This document shows, piece after piece, positions 11,909 to 27,627 of a DNA stretch of 64,000 nt. The notes under the pieces were generated by a model. The model was not told the DNA's origin and made no database searches. It saw only the letters and a program-made list of their open reading frames with translations. The position numbers and the translations under genes are program-made. The stretch is from Galerina marginata (lineage: Eukaryota > Basidiomycota > Agaricomycetes > Agaricales > Galerinaceae). Every line of letters starts with the position of its first letter. The first letter of the stretch is position 1. The stretch is from contig JAECYW010000017.1 in NCBI GenBank assembly GCA_023014335.1, forward strand, positions 1,550,001-1,614,000, given 5' to 3'.

Positions 11909-14394
11909 ATGTCCCAGGCCTCTGTACACCAACTCTATCAACGATTAGAGACTGTTGGGAAAGGCGCCTATGGTTCTGTTCACAAAGGGAAGCACATTCC
12001 AACGGGAGACATCGTCGCTCTCAAAATAATCAACCTCGACACCTCCGACGACGACGTTGGCGATATTCAACGAGAAGTTGCCCTTCTGGCCCAATTACGA
12101 GATGCCCCGAATATCACGAAGTATTTCGGCTGCTATCTCGATGGACCTCGTGTGTGGATAGTCATGGAGTTTGCCCAGGGAGGCAGCGTGCTATCTTTGA
12201 TGAAAGCCTCAAAGGACGGCTGTATCGAAGAGAAATACGTTGCGGTCATCATCAGGGAAGTTCTCGTTGGTCTCAGTTACCTCCACAAAGTGCCAGTAAT
12301 TCACCGCGATATGAAAGCTGCCAACGTGCTTGTCACTGCTACCGGAAAGGTTATGATTTGTGATTTTGGTGTTTCTGCACTTCTGGCGACAACTTCTAGT
12401 AAGCGGAACACGTTAACAGGTACACCATATTGGATGGCCCCGGAGGTGGTACAGACCGTACCTGCGTATGACACCAAGGCGGATATTTGGAGTCTAGGGA
12501 TTATGATCTACGAAATGATAAAGGGGACGCCACCTCATTCGAATTTGGACAAATTCCAAGTCATGGATCTTATACCCAGAATCAAGCCGCCACGACTCAC
12601 AGAAGTGGAGGGGGGGAAAGATATACGAGAATTCATGTCCTTTTGCCTCAAGGAATCGCCATCAGAGGTATTCAACAGATTCCGTTCCTGAGCCCTTGCT
12701 TGCTAATGCCAGCCAGCGTCTCCCAGCAGATGAACTAGCGAAAACCAAATGGATAAAGTCAATCTCTAAAGTTGGAGTCTCCATGTTAAAGGATCTCATT
12801 CTTCGGCTTCAACAAGCTGGCCCCAGGGCTAGCTTGGCGGAACCATTGGACTGGGAAAGCGCCGAGATGAATGGGTATGGATACCTTCCTGCATAACCGT
12901 GCTAGATTACTTACCCTTGTATAGTTACACGGAAGACAGTAATTGGGAATTTGATACAATTAGAAACAGTTCATTCCTAGCTCTTGACGATGAATACCTC
13001 CAAGATATGGACGAACCCGACCGCGACCCTTCAAATCAAGCTACTATACGGGCCCAACATTCCACCAATTTCCCATCTTCCTTGAGGTCGCTGTTCGACG
13101 ACAGTGATAACCCACAACAAGAAGATCGTCGCTTAATAAATCCTGTTCCTGCAGAAATTTTATCCCTGCCTCCTGTGGTCTCAGGAGAGACGATCGGCGG
13201 CGAGACCTCGTTCCACTACACGACATCACCCGCTTCTTTCAACACAGTTCGCACTAATCCAAACCCGAATACCGACATCGTAAGTGAAGAATATTTGACA
13301 ACCGCCTCCTTCCATGGATCTCTCGGTACCCAAAACATTACACTTTCGCAAGAAATGGCCAACGGGGAAACCCGAGAAATTGACCTTTTGCAAGGTTCTA
13401 GGTCCCGTGCGGTAAACAGGGGAAGTCTCGCACAGCGCAGTGATGACATGGATGCTGAAGGCAATTTGGGAATTGCTAAAAGGGATGACCTCGATCTAGC
13501 GTCCCCTGCTTCTTTTCAGTTCCCACATCCATCGCGGTTAAATACTCAGAGAAGACAACACTTCCCCCTTTTGCCACCACAGAACAATGTATCCTCCACG
13601 AGTTCAACAAATATGCACCAGAGTACATTATCTCTCGATGCCTCATCTCTGCCGGCAAGACATGAATTGGTTCCTTCTATCACTCGAACAAGATCAGCGA
13701 CTACGCCTCCGCCATTATTTTTGATCGACTCGGATTCTGAAGATAAAACGACTACTACCACCGACGTCAAAAAAGCAGCCATTACGGTCTCACATCAACA
13801 GTCTTCCAGCCGAAGTACTCCAGGGCTAAAGGATGTCCTCAAGGTTCATTTCTTAAATATGTGGATTATCTTTCTGTTGACCTCTCGCGTTAGATTCCTT
13901 CTCTTTCATCCGGCCACCACATGGGAATAGCTGATCTCTTGCCGCCTTCTCCATCAGCGGCCGTGAACGGTATACGGCAGTTCCCTGCTGTTTCGAGTTT
14001 GCTTCCCCCACCAACTACGATCGACCCAGGTTTGGAAGAATCAGAGTCTGGCCCTTATGCTGGGAATGGTCCTGCCCTTCCCAGCAAAACAGGAATTGGC
14101 AGTCGCGGTCAACAAAGAAGGATCAATGCACCGAACAGCTACACCAACAATAACTCGATCCCTGAATTGATTCTTGCCCAACGCGCACTGAACTATCCCG
14201 CCCTAATATCTGAGAATTCACATTCTGTAGAACTTGAGCGCACTGTCAAAGCCCTCGCCCATTTGTTAGCAGCTGTTGAAACAGGATTGAACAGCATGCT
14301 TGACAATAGCATTGAGGAGGAAGATGACCAGGCTATCTTCGGAGGCTCGGTAGATGAAGGTCTGCACTCCGAGGTAAGTGATAGTTTAGTTTAG
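11909..14394 (+). CDS. Ste20-family (GCK-III type) protein kinase
   Basis: The N-terminal kinase domain begins LYQRLETVGKGAYGSVHKG (glycine loop), with ALKII holding the catalytic lysine, HRDMKAANVLV the catalytic loop, DFGVSALL the magnesium loop and GTPYWMAPEV the P+1 loop. The domain closes at RLPADELAKTKWIKS. A long Ser/Pro/Asn-rich tail follows. The kinase at the very N terminus and SVSALL-type activation segment fit germinal-centre kinases related to Kic1/Nak1/Sid1/MST3, which act in polarity (RAM/MOR) or septation pathways. Introns at 12668-12716, about 12876-12925 and 13842-13900. The 3' end is uncertain: GTAAGT at 14374 could be a donor, but reading through gives a stop at 14394. Confidence 0.9.
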
Positions 14395-14433
14395 TTTTAC
14401 AAGCCTTCAACTACTTGCAAGAGAAATCGACTT

Positions 14434-15253
14434 CTATGGGGATATGTAGCCATTTTGTACAAGATACTCTGCAATGATACGAACAGCGTCAGCTACTTCA
14501 ACTTCATCGGTTTTGATGTGAATTTCTGGAGATGGTGGAGCCTCGTAGGGAGCAGAAATCCCAGTAAAGTCTAGGCCGGAAAGGTCAGATAATTAAACGA
14601 GCTACCCCGAACTCAGCGGACCTTTGATTTCACCAGCTCGTGCCTTTTTATATAAACCCTTTGGATCTCTTGCCTCCACTACTTGAAGCGGAGCATCGAC
14701 AAATACCTCGATGAATGGCAAGGACGCCTGCTTGTGGAGATCCCGAGCTAGATTTCGATCGGCGCAGTATGGAGAAATGAAGGCGGTTATCGTGAGGCAT
14801 CCAGCATCTGCAAATAATTTGGATACCTTAAGAAGAAATTAAAAAGGCCCTGAACAGAACCAGATGTAATCACTTGCTTCGCCTATTCTTCTGATGTTTT
14901 CGTTACGCGACTTTTCGTCGAAACCCAGGTCCTTGTTTAATCCAAACCTCACATTATCGCCATCAAGGCGGTAAGCAAATTTTTGCAGGTGTAGCAGATG
15001 TTGCTCTAATGCGCAGGCAATAGTCGACTAGTTGACCAGCACCAATCTGAGATCAAGATCGGTAATAATCGACAAATTCCTAACCTTCCCACTTGCGCTG
15101 AGCCCTGTTAGCCAGATAGTTGCGCCTTTTTGATCGAGCAACTGGGTGCGTTCAGTCCCAGTCACAGAACCTAAAAAATTGTGAGAAGAGAAGCTTTGGA
15201 TTCGTTGAGAATGTTTGAAACCAACCAGGATGAAAGTGTATGTTAGTGGCCAT
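14434..15253 (-). CDS. MET14: Adenylylsulfate (APS) kinase
   Basis: [10 protein letters not shown] is joined by a short intron to [20 protein letters not shown] and the P-loop [10 protein letters not shown], then the APS-binding [30 protein letters not shown] and [13 protein letters not shown], with a C-terminal [18 protein letters not shown]. The length of about 200 residues matches fungal MET14. The enzyme phosphorylates adenosine 5-phosphosulfate to PAPS in sulfate assimilation. One intron (14827-14877) starts GCAAGT and ends AAG, i.e. a GC-AG intron; the others are GT-AG. The neighbouring kinase gene on the other strand ends only 39 bases from its stop codon. Confidence 0.95.
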
Positions 15254-15457
15254 GGAGACGAAATGGAAGCTGGGAAGAGGAAACAGAGCACGTCCAGTGG
15301 CAACGTAACAGGACATTGGTCAGGCAAAATGACGCGACCGTAACGCGATTATCACAACTTCAGCTGCAAACAAAAACACTTCTCAGTAAATACAACTTGA
15401 AGCATTATGGATACTACATATATCTAACAGAGCAAACAGGAAGCCAATGAAGTACTG

Positions 15458-17135
15458 TCACCGTTTCCCTCCGGTATGTCGATTTTCCCTAGACATTTGA
15501 TTAAGTCCGTATCCACATTCCCTCATTTCCTGCAAGACCAAGTCACCCCGAACATCTCCAACAGATGCACACTTGTCTACCAAAGTCTCATATACTGTCC
15601 GAGGAGGTATATAGCCGGCAGCTTTCATTTCCTCCAAGTAATAAAAAGCGTCTTCGTAGACCTCTTGAGTGAGGCAGAGATGGATCATCTTCCGATAGGT
15701 TTCTTCATTTGGTTTGATTTTAGCCTCCTTCATATCAGCTAGTAGAAGGTCCCCAAGCTCACGATGCTGAGCGCCTATGCAACCTTGTAAAAGCATGTTA
15801 AAGGTAGCGAGATCTGGGGCAAGTTCGTAATTTGAAAATGCCTTGTAGATTCCAACAGCTCGCTGCAAATCCCCGAGAAAGATAGATGCATGGACCGCGA
15901 CCTTCAAGGCTTCAATGTCAAGTCCGCTCTTCGAAACATAAATTTCGTCGATCAAGCTCCACGCGGAGTCAAGGGAGTTAACGTCGTCGTTGATGCAATC
16001 GAAGATGAAGGATGTCGTGGTTTCTGCAGGAAGAATGCCGCTTGTTCGCATGATGGCTAATGTGATCAATGCTTCCTTTAGTTGGTCGTTGCGACAGAAA
16101 GCTTCAATCAGTGCCGCAAAGTGGAACTCTTGCCACTCGACTCCTGCCAGTTTAAGAACTCGAATGACATCCGTTGCGATGTCTGGGGAGCCGTGACGGG
16201 CAGCAGTATCGAGAACCGCCAAACATACGCCCTCATTTGGCACCAGATTTAGTTCGTTAACAACTCTTGGCCAGCAAGTCATAACGCCTTCAATCTTTTT
16301 ACGAATGTTAGACTCGAGTGTTCGCTGGGACAGATGGAAGGACGTACATAGAGATTGCGGGCTGAGGAATAAAGACACGCCATCCATGCGCTATTGTCCA
16401 ACTGACGGACGGAAGTGTCTTCGAAATATGTAGCAAGTTCAATGGCGAGTCTAGAATAGCCACAGTCTGCGACCAGAGTAACAACTGCCTGTGCAGCTGC
16501 AAGTTCCGGAACAATGCCCTGCTTTTTCATGGAGAAAACACATTGTATGGCCATTTCGACGTTTCCTTCACCGACAAGACAATTTATGATTGCGGTATAT
16601 ATAGGACCATTCGGGTTTATACCAAAATTATCCATTTGTTGGAGGGCAGTCCACAAATTTGTAAATGGACGGTCGCGTTGTGCCTGAGGAATATCGTCAA
16701 ACTTATCGCGAGTGTGATGGCAGGAAGAGTTACATTAATCAAGTGAGCAAATGTAGCAGGTATTGGCTGAATTCCAGCTTTTAGCATATCGTCCAGGATG
16801 GCCCAGGCGAAGAGCCAGCTTCTATGACGAGCTGCGAGGTTGATTAGCGCATCATATATTGGTGCATCAGGCATTATTCTTGCAGCTTTCATCCGAGCCG
16901 CTGCTTGAAGGCCGTCCGAGAAACGTCCTGCGTTAGCGGCAGCCATAACCTGCATCGTAAAGTCTGTTGGAGTATGGGTCATCGCCACGGTGGGTGGGCC
17001 ATCGCGCTGGAGAACTGTAGCTGGGCAACATAGTTAGCTGTATAAATAACGAACTGGCGAAGAACACACGGTGTATATGACGTCTATTAAATTGACGAAG
17101 AAACCCCCTCGAACCTAAGAACCTCTGGGAGTGCA
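15458..17135 (-). CDS. Mitochondrial pentatricopeptide-repeat (PPR) protein
   Basis: Series of 35-residue helical repeats is visible, for example PIYDALINLAARHRSWLFAW, NGPIYTAIINCLVGEGNVEM, ATFNMLLQGCIGAQHRELGD and EETYRKMIHLCLTQEVYEDA. PPR proteins bind organellar RNA; the Arg-rich N terminus MHSQRFLGSRGFLRQFNRRH looks like a mitochondrial presequence. An apparent break near 16320 resolves as a 53-nt intron running from after NLY to IEGVMTCWPRVVNEL. ATG at 17135 is chosen because it gives the presequence and leaves 100 bp to the divergent RAD21 start; ATG at 17196 is an alternative. The specific RNA target cannot be read from sequence. Confidence 0.8.
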
Positions 17136-17169
17136 TGTCACAGAAAACAAAAAGGAGACTGATTACATA

Positions 17170-17213
17170 ACGCGTGTTGAACACTGAGCGTGGCATTGTT
17201 CCGTTCGACGCGT
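17170..17213. promoter_or_regulatory. Two MluI cell-cycle boxes (ACGCGT) upstream of RAD21
   Basis: ACGCGT occurs at 17170-17175 and 17208-17213, the second only 23 bases before the RAD21 start codon. ACGCGT is the binding site of the fungal MBF (Mbp1/Swi6) factor that drives G1/S genes, and cohesin kleisins are known MBF-type targets in yeasts. The boxes sit in the short divergent region shared with the PPR gene. Function here is inferred. Confidence 0.6.
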
Positions 17214-17235
17214 CCCTTAGTTTCAGACCACCACC

Positions 17236-19526
17236 ATGGTATGTATCAATATGCACTTCATTTTACGCGAACTAATCATTCTGGATTCAAGTTCTACTCG
17301 GAAACCATTCTGTCTCGTCGTGGGTCTTTAGGCAGGGTATGGCTCGCTGCTCACATGGAGCGTAAGCTCTCAAAGAGTCAGACCCTCCAGACGGACATTG
17401 GGGAATCTGTCGGTCAGTTTCTATATCTCCTCGTACCGAATGCGTTCTTTTAAATCACACAAAGAGGCGATTATGGGGCAGGAAATCGAACTTATGGCCC
17501 TTAGGCTTAGTGGACAGCTTCTTCTAGGCGTTGTGAGGATCTATAGTCGCAAGGCAAAGTACCTTTTAGATGACTGCAACGAAGCGTTGCTCAAGATAAA
17601 AATGGTTCACATTTTCGTAACCGTCCTTGTTTTATTTTTTGCTCATTGTCCCTCGCAGGCTTTCCGTCCTGGCGTGGTTGACTTGACAGAAGACCAACTC
17701 ACAGTCAACAAGACCGCCATTACCCTGCAGACCAATGGTTTGGGTCTAGACCTCCTGCTGCCTGATGTTGATTGGTGCGTTTTACTTGCCATGCCAGGTG
17801 CTATAATTTTGACAATCACCAGGGATATGGACTTTGAAGATCGACCACTCCAACGCCAAGGACACCACCAAGCGCACATTGACGACATAACTCTTCGTAC
17901 AGCGGATGAGTTTCAGCTTGGCGTCAATGATCCATTCGACATAGGTCCATCAGACGGTATCGGGTCGCAAGACTTCAACGACCTGGATTTGGGTATTCAC
18001 TGGGGCGACGAACAGAACGACAAAGCAGACTTGCTGAGTGTAGGTGAAAGTGTCGGTATCGGGCGTGACGCTCAGCACCGTGAAGTTTCTATTGATGATT
18101 TACTCGGAGGGCATGGTTACAATGCAGATCTTGATCTTTTATCTCACCGGAGCAAAAGCAGAGACATATCGGAACAACCGTTTGGCGACATGGGAATGGA
18201 TACTTTTCCAGATGTTGACCTTGGGGATCTTGGAGTCGGATTTGATAACCCTCCTGTTGACATGAATATAAGGACACCAAGCCAAGCTCGTTCCCCATCC
18301 CGTGCTTGTGAGTCTGATGTTTTACGTTGCCATACTTGCATTGCTGATCCATTTTAGCATCGCCTTTGACTGAAATTCCCGCTACCCCTCCTCCTCCGCA
18401 CGACTACGTAGAGGGTGGTGCAGGAGTTGTTGCGCCTTTAGCAGAGAAGCCAAAGAAGAAAACAAAGGACAGGAAGCAGATCATTGACACAGTGACGGAA
18501 CTCCACAATGGGATTCCATTGGCTAGCAACCGTGGGCGTGGTGGAGGAACCGCCAACCCCTTGAACACGGATACAACTAGTATCACGTCGACCCATCATT
18601 TCCTGCCGAGATCCTCCACTGTAATGAGGCTGTTGGAAATTCGTGACGACCCCTTGACCTACTTTCTACCAACGCAAGCGAAAGTCCATGGCACTTTCTT
18701 CTCTGCTGCCCCTCCTGGGCTGACTCAAGAGCTGGCAGATCTCTTTATTCGTCCTGTGGCAAGCATATCGGTGCAAAAGCGGAAGGGCTTGTCGCCAGAC
18801 GGGAGCCCAAGTAAGCGGCCACGTCGAGAAGAGGTTGAGATGCCACGACGTGCTAGCGTCCTTCCAATCGAAGATGGCCTGAACGTAGACCGTTCCGCAT
18901 TAGATATCGATGCCGCGTTTGAGTTCGCAGACCAGTCTGGCACCATCGATGATTTCCAGCTTGATTTCCCGGAAGTCGGTATGGATTTGGACCAGCAACG
19001 CGCGAAGTCAGTTCTCACAGATAGAAGCCGACTGTCATCACTAGGTCCTGGAGAGGTTGATGATCCCGACCACATAGCTGTCGATGCTACATGCCCGGTA
19101 TCAATATTCGACATAAGCCAGCTCTCACAAAATCAAGCTACTGATGCTGAGCAGGATCAGGTCGATACGACCGACAACGATAAACAGGGCTACAGTAAAA
19201 ACACCGTCAAAGCCCTGGGATTGATTAGAAAAGAACTGCAGCCTGCCGTTAACGAGGAGGAGAGGAAGGTCATGAGCTTCCGGCAAATGTCGAATAAGGT
19301 GATTGATTGGGCATTTGTTTCTTTTGCTTTTGGGTGTGTAGAAACTAAATTCTGCTTCCAGGCATCAAGAAGGGCAGCTGCATCTTTCTTCTTCGAATTA
19401 CTGGTGCTCGGCACCCGAGATTGCGTGCAAATATCACAGCATACCCCATTCGCAGATATTGAAGTACATGCCAAACCCCGTTTATGGGAAAATCAACATC
19501 ACTTTCAGGGAGATTCGTCTGTCTGA
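17236..19526 (+). CDS. RAD21: Cohesin kleisin subunit Rad21/Scc1
   Basis: The family-invariant N terminus [20 protein letters not shown] is made by an exon holding only the ATG (17236-17238) joined over a 53-nt intron (17239-17291) to TTC TAC TCG. The SMC3-binding domain continues with [18 protein letters not shown] and [21 protein letters not shown] long acidic middle follows. The C-terminal winged helix ([20 protein letters not shown]) binds the SMC1 head. Rad21 closes the cohesin ring and is cut by separase at anaphase. Mitotic Rad21 is favoured over meiotic Rec8 by the well kept N and C domains, but this is not certain. MluI boxes lie just upstream. Confidence 0.92.
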
Positions 19527-19716
19527 CTAACTATTGCAGTTGGATAGGAACACCGCCGCATTTTAACATGTCTTGATTTTGTTCCTTCTCGAGTTATAGG
19601 TTATTTAATTTATACGGAAAGATGTATTTTGTCTAGATGTAAATTTATTCATACCCAGACTATGTCTATTCATACAAAGATTACAAAACGACCACACTAG
19701 AAAAATTAGGGCGCCT
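19527..19716. other. Shared 3' region, RAD21 and ALA1
   Basis: AT-rich stretch between the convergent ends of RAD21 and the alanyl-tRNA synthetase gene. It contains likely polyadenylation-type A/T tracts for both strands and no coding signal. Confidence 0.5.
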
Positions 19717-23296
<3,580 letters not shown>

Positions 23297-23390
23297 GGAT
23301 GTAGGAGAACGGACGACCGACGGAGATGATAGCTTTTCTAAACATGACTCGATCGCGTGACCCGTCACACTTGTTTCTTCACCCGCAACC

Positions 23391-23711
23391 ATGCCCCGCA
23401 TACCGCCCTCGCTGCTCGCCACTCTCCTGCGTCCTCCTCCGAGACTGCCCCTCATCGACGCCCTCAGACACTTAGCGCGTCCACAGCAGCAGTTTAGGTC
23501 CTCCATCTTGCGCACAAGCATCCAGCAGCCACCACCACTGAGCCCGCTGTACCAGCTCTCTGTTCGCTTTGCTGCCCGTGGCACAGAATACCAGCCCTCA
23601 CAGCGAAAGCGCAAACGCAAACACGGCTTTCTCGCGCGTAAACGGTCCGTCGGTGGTCGGAGGGTTCTCAGCCGCCGTCTGGCCAAGGGCAGGAAATACC
23701 TTTCACATTGA
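23391..23711 (+). CDS. MRPL34: Mitochondrial large-subunit ribosomal protein bL34m
   Basis: A single exon encodes 106 residues. The N half is Arg/Leu/Pro-rich without acidic residues until position 25 or so ([20 protein letters not shown]), a typical mitochondrial presequence. The C half is the bL34 signature: [44 protein letters not shown]. bL34 is a small basic protein of the large ribosomal subunit. The start lies 94 bp from the alanyl-tRNA synthetase start on the other strand, so both genes share one compact promoter. ACC precedes the ATG. Confidence 0.93.
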   Translation: MPRIPPSLLATLLRPPPRLPLIDALRHLARPQQQFRSSILRTSIQQPPPLSPLYQLSVRFAARGTEYQPSQRKRKRKHGFLARKRSVGGRRVLSRRLAKGRKYLSH

Positions 23712-24068
23712 GCCTGGTTAGCACCTGTTTCTTCACTCTGGTCCCCTAATCTCAAACTGCATTTCAAACAGAGTAAAATCGATTACGCGACAGCTATAAA
23801 GAGTGGCTAATACAGTGACGAGTAGCAATAAAGAGCGTGAACCATGACGATAGCATCCCATCCCGAAATAAATAACAAATTCCCACCAAGTTCAGAGACG
23901 ACTCGTCCCGAAAGGTATAGACCTGCAGGGTATAAAAAGTAGTGTGTGTTTGTGGCGTGCCCGTCCTGGTGAACGCAGCAGCGTCGGTTAGTTTACAATG
24001 GGCGACGGCCATGGCTCTGGTTGCCATCGTCCTAGGGCAGATAAGAAAGCGTCCCATGTACGAGCGAT

Positions 24069-25530
24069 CTATCGTGCCCCGTCCAAAATTCCACGGACGT
24101 CGGGCACTGACGTTAAATCAGCTAGGAAGGGTACGAGGTCCGTGAGTTCAGCATCGTGAGGGTCATTGAACCATGATGAAACAGGAACTGCGTTATTGGG
24201 GTGGAAAATGTATGATGCAGGAGAGTTGTCTAGAATAATGGTATCTGCAATAGGTCTCCCAAGTTGAGAAAGGTCCTGAACTTTCGTCAGAAACGAAGGC
24301 GGATATGTATAAAGTGAATGCTCGCCTTGACATAATTGCCTTTGTGGTTGTAACAACTTTCACGGAAGAGGCGGTGGGCTACGACCTGATGGATGTCAAG
24401 CTTATCAAGCACAGGGTCGGCATACTAGATTTGGGGTGTCAGGAAAGGAACAACAAGGAAGAAAATGGCGCACTTTGCTCAAGCTGGCTGTGAAAATGAC
24501 AACCTCGTAGATCTGGCCCATGCGTTTTAAAAAATCGTCTACTCCAGGTCGCTTAAGGACGTGGAAGTGATGCCAGTGATACTCGATTTCGACAGGAACA
24601 ACAAAGTCTGCTTGTTGCACAGCCTGTATTAAAAGATTGAGAAAAGGTCGAGAGTGCGGGCCATGAAAACAAGTACCTTGAAACTACTGTGGACGAGAGT
24701 TTCGTCTAAATCGAGAACAAGGCATTTTCGACCAACATGTTCAGGAGCGATTGGTGGCAAGAGAGGTTTTGGGACACCATCCTAGGAGATGGATTCGAGG
24801 GAGAAGAAGAAAAAGATGGATGGGATGCTTACAGGACCAATAGGAATGCCGGAGCCACCGGCCTTGATGAGACGCTCCTCCTCGTCCTGTTCGTCGTGAA
24901 CCTGCTGGTGTTCGTGCTCGTCGTCAGTGAAGCTGGTGCGATCTGAATCGTCTGAGGAATCGTGGGTGTGGGTATGGACGATCTCGGTTCCGAGCGAGCC
25001 GGGGGGCTGGACGGCGCCAGAGGTCATGCCATCGGTTTCATCCTCAGGCAGGAGAGAGGCGCTGACGGGGGGCGGGACAACGATGTCAGAGTCGGTCGGA
25101 GAGGGAGGATTGGAGGACGACGGGGGAATGGTGAAGCCAGCGGCGAGTGGAGGAGGGATCTCCAGCGCGTGACCGTTCTCTGGTTGCGAGACGTCTGACC
25201 GCGAATTGGAGAGGTCCTTGAGGGCAAAGGGGGAGTCTGCGAGAACGGGGGAGTCCTGGGGGGAGACACAGGGAACGACCTTGTGACGACGCGAGAAAGA
25301 AAGGAAGGCTTGGACCTGGACGGCGGCTTGAGAGAGGAGTCGGAGAGAGCGCCTGCAGACGCCGTGGCCTTGCGGCGGTAGAAGGGCACGCGGCGATTGT
25401 TTGGGGTGAGGGTGGTGTTGAGAGAGCCCTGCTCCCTGTCGGCGTCTTGGAGAGGCTTGCTCGTCGTCGTTGGGGGCGTCGTGGAGAAGAATCTGTATCG
25501 CAGAGGCGGCTTTGGGGGCGGGGCAGCCAT
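24069..25530 (-). CDS. SCP/PSR-type FCP1-like phosphatase, copy 1
   Basis: The C-terminal catalytic domain reads [19 protein letters not shown] (the DxDx(T/V) phosphatase motif), [49 protein letters not shown] and [20 protein letters not shown], and ends [10 protein letters not shown]. This is the Psr1/Psr2/SCP1 family, small phosphatases acting on phosphoserine, linked in yeast to sodium stress. A disordered acidic/Pro-rich region precedes it. In the N part the frame seems to change by one base near 25278-25282, between [11 protein letters not shown] and [11 protein letters not shown], judged by the paralogue at 42.5-43.8 kb ([19 protein letters not shown]). ATG at 25530 (MAAPPPK) is the likely start. 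Introns match those of copy 2. Confidence 0.88.
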
Positions 25531-25643
25531 CAAGAGAACAGACAAGAGCGGAGAGCGTGACGGGGAGCATAGCGGGGGATCACGTGCGCGTGACTGGGCA
25601 TGGTTTTTCTGTTGTCTTACATACTCAAGCTCTGACTAATACA

Positions 25644-26425
25644 ATGCTATCGTTCACTTCGTCCCCTGATGGTTCTCAGAATATCCAGACGATGCGTCTG
25701 CGCGACGACCCGCCCCCAATAACCCAACCACAGCGTCCAGCAAAGAAGCGCAAGACCCCGCCCACCGTCGTCGCCGACCAGCAGCAGCCCCCCGCCCAAC
25801 AACAGCAGCAGCAGCAACAGCAGCAACAGCAGCTTCAGCATGTCCTCCCTCCTCCTCCTCCTCACCCTCTCATGCACCCCATTCCAGGGCCCATTCCCCC
25901 CGGCTTTCCCTATGCCCCCGCAGACTACACCCCCGGCGGCATGCCCATCCAGCAACAGCAACAGCAGGCACCGTCCCAATCCCCGCCTCCCAACGGCAGC
26001 CAGAGAGCCCTCAGCTCCACCAAGCGCGCAGAGCAGAACAGAAAGGCCCAACGCGCTTTCCGAGAGCGCAGAGACCAGTCAGTCTTCTCCTATGCGCCTT
26101 CCTCTCCTCGTCTGACCCGTCCTTCTCTAGGCACGTCAAGGCGCTCGAATCGCGCTCTCAGCTCCTCGATGCTGCCCTGGCATCTGCAGACGAGGCAAAT
26201 CGCCGCTGGGAAGAATGCAGGGCCCTCGTTGACCAACTTCGTGTCGAGAACGCCGCTCTTCGTGCCGCCCTCAGCCAGGCCCATTTGCTCCCTCCCGGTC
26301 TCTCCAATTCCACAGCCTCTGCCAATCACAATGGCGCCCAGCAAGACCAGCCAAAGCCGTCGGAGCCCTCCACAGAGACAAACCAGGAAGCATCAGAGAA
26401 GCCCTCAGACCAGAACACCTCCTGA
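25644..26425 (+). CDS. bZIP transcription factor (Yap/AP-1-like)
   Basis: Two exons (25644-26077, 26131-26425) give 242 residues. The basic region KRAEQNRKAQRAFRERRDQ is followed directly by a leucine zipper (HVKALESRSQLLDAALASAD ... LVDQLRVENAALRAALSQAH). The NR..QRAFRERR core is the Yap/Pap1 type that binds TTACTAA or TGACTAA-like sites. The N half is rich in Pro and Gln, with a CAG/CAA run near 25798-25835 encoding polyglutamine, and a second Gln run. No Cys-rich redox domain of Yap1 is seen, so a redox sensor role is not supported. The gene is divergent from the phosphatase with about 110 bp between starts. Confidence 0.9.
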
Positions 26426-27627
26426 TTCACCTTCCTTGTCGATAGCTTTCCTTTTGTGTACACAGTAATTCGAATTTCGTAGACATTGCCTTGATGTGGT
26501 GTAAAGTAGCAAGTTTGTTCACAGCTGTCGTCGTGGTCTCTGATCAAGTCCGCTTTGCAATTTTATGTAACTGTCTTTGTCAACGTCTTTGTCATCCAGT
26601 TCTCATGTTTTCATTCAATCGACTGTCTGCCGTCCCGCCTAGCCCAATAGGGTTCAGTCAAGCTCGAACCATATTCTGTCCCTCCCCCGGGTATTTACCA
26701 ACATATTTCGTGGCAAGTGTGTCTGCATTGCTCTGCCATCGCATACTCGGTCGGTTGGCCTTGCTATCATCACGATTTTGATCCGGCCATGGAGTAAACC
26801 ACAGAAACTAGGTGTCAACTCAGTAGATCCTTCCCCCCACACCAGATCAGCAGTTCTCGCATGAGCGGACAGCCATCGCAACCGCGCAGCTTCAGTCGTT
26901 TCCGGCATTGCCCCCTAGGCTCCACTTGGAAATGTTATGACACATATCTCAACAATTTGACGACACGCTTTGCGGGATCTTCTCAAAGTTCTCTTGAAAC
27001 AAATGACCGCAGCATTGGCGGCGCGAGATCGACTGGTTCGGCGCCTCTTCAATTCCAACCACTTCATTCCTTCTTGTCAGTTTCTCTGAGGTCCATCACC
27101 AATAGTGGCAAGTACTCTCAGGAACTAAACCTTCGCTCCAATACATTAGCCTAAGAGGCTGTTGTCATCCAGTTTCGAGGCAGTTCTCTGTTTTTGTCAA
27201 GTTTCAACTCAATCACTCAAAGCGGACGTCCGGACAGAATTAAAGTTCAGTCAACCATAACGTACTTATACCAGTGAAGGATCTCTACTGAATGACTTAA
27301 ATAGTTTCATACATACCCCCTCCTAGATGGAGCCGCGACTAATAACCAATGGCGATGTATTAGGCTGGCGAAAACTGGGTGCTTTCTCTGCGGTAACATC
27401 ACTTATGCTCAGCTTTGTCAGTACCTTGGTAGCTAACCGAAAGCCGGTCTTAGATTGTAGATTTAGGGAAACAACTTGCAGAACACGTCCCCTCTCTGCG
27501 GATGGCACGCACCAAACGTAAGCAGTCGATTTTATGCTGAATTCACGGGGCTTGGCTGAGGCTGTAACTAGTCCTGGTATTCGTCAGCTCCAAAGTGCGA
27601 TTAGCCTGACCGATTGTATACTATCCT
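26426..27627. other. Gene-poor stretch
   Basis: About 1.2 kb with only short open frames on either strand. A 97-codon frame from an ATG at 26861 (MSGQPSQPRSFSRFRHC...) and a 64-codon frame from 27327 do not resemble any family I know. The N-terminal part expected for the NB-ARC gene that follows was not found here. No tRNA, repeat or transposon end was recognised. Confidence 0.4.

Noticed and set aside
16290..16420. Apparent frame break in the PPR gene
   Set aside because: A 53-nt GT-AG intron with a CTAAC branch point joins NLY to IEGVMTCWPRVVNEL in frame, so it was not counted among the frame jumps.
25024..25570. Alternative N-terminal frame of phosphatase copy 1 ([15 protein letters not shown]...)
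   Set aside because: The other frame aligns with copy 2 (KPS.FLS....R), so this frame is taken as real only after about 25280.
25647..26051. Minus-strand frame rich in leucine opposite the bZIP gene
   Set aside because: It is the antisense of the CAG/CAA polyglutamine tracts, which reads as poly-Leu.
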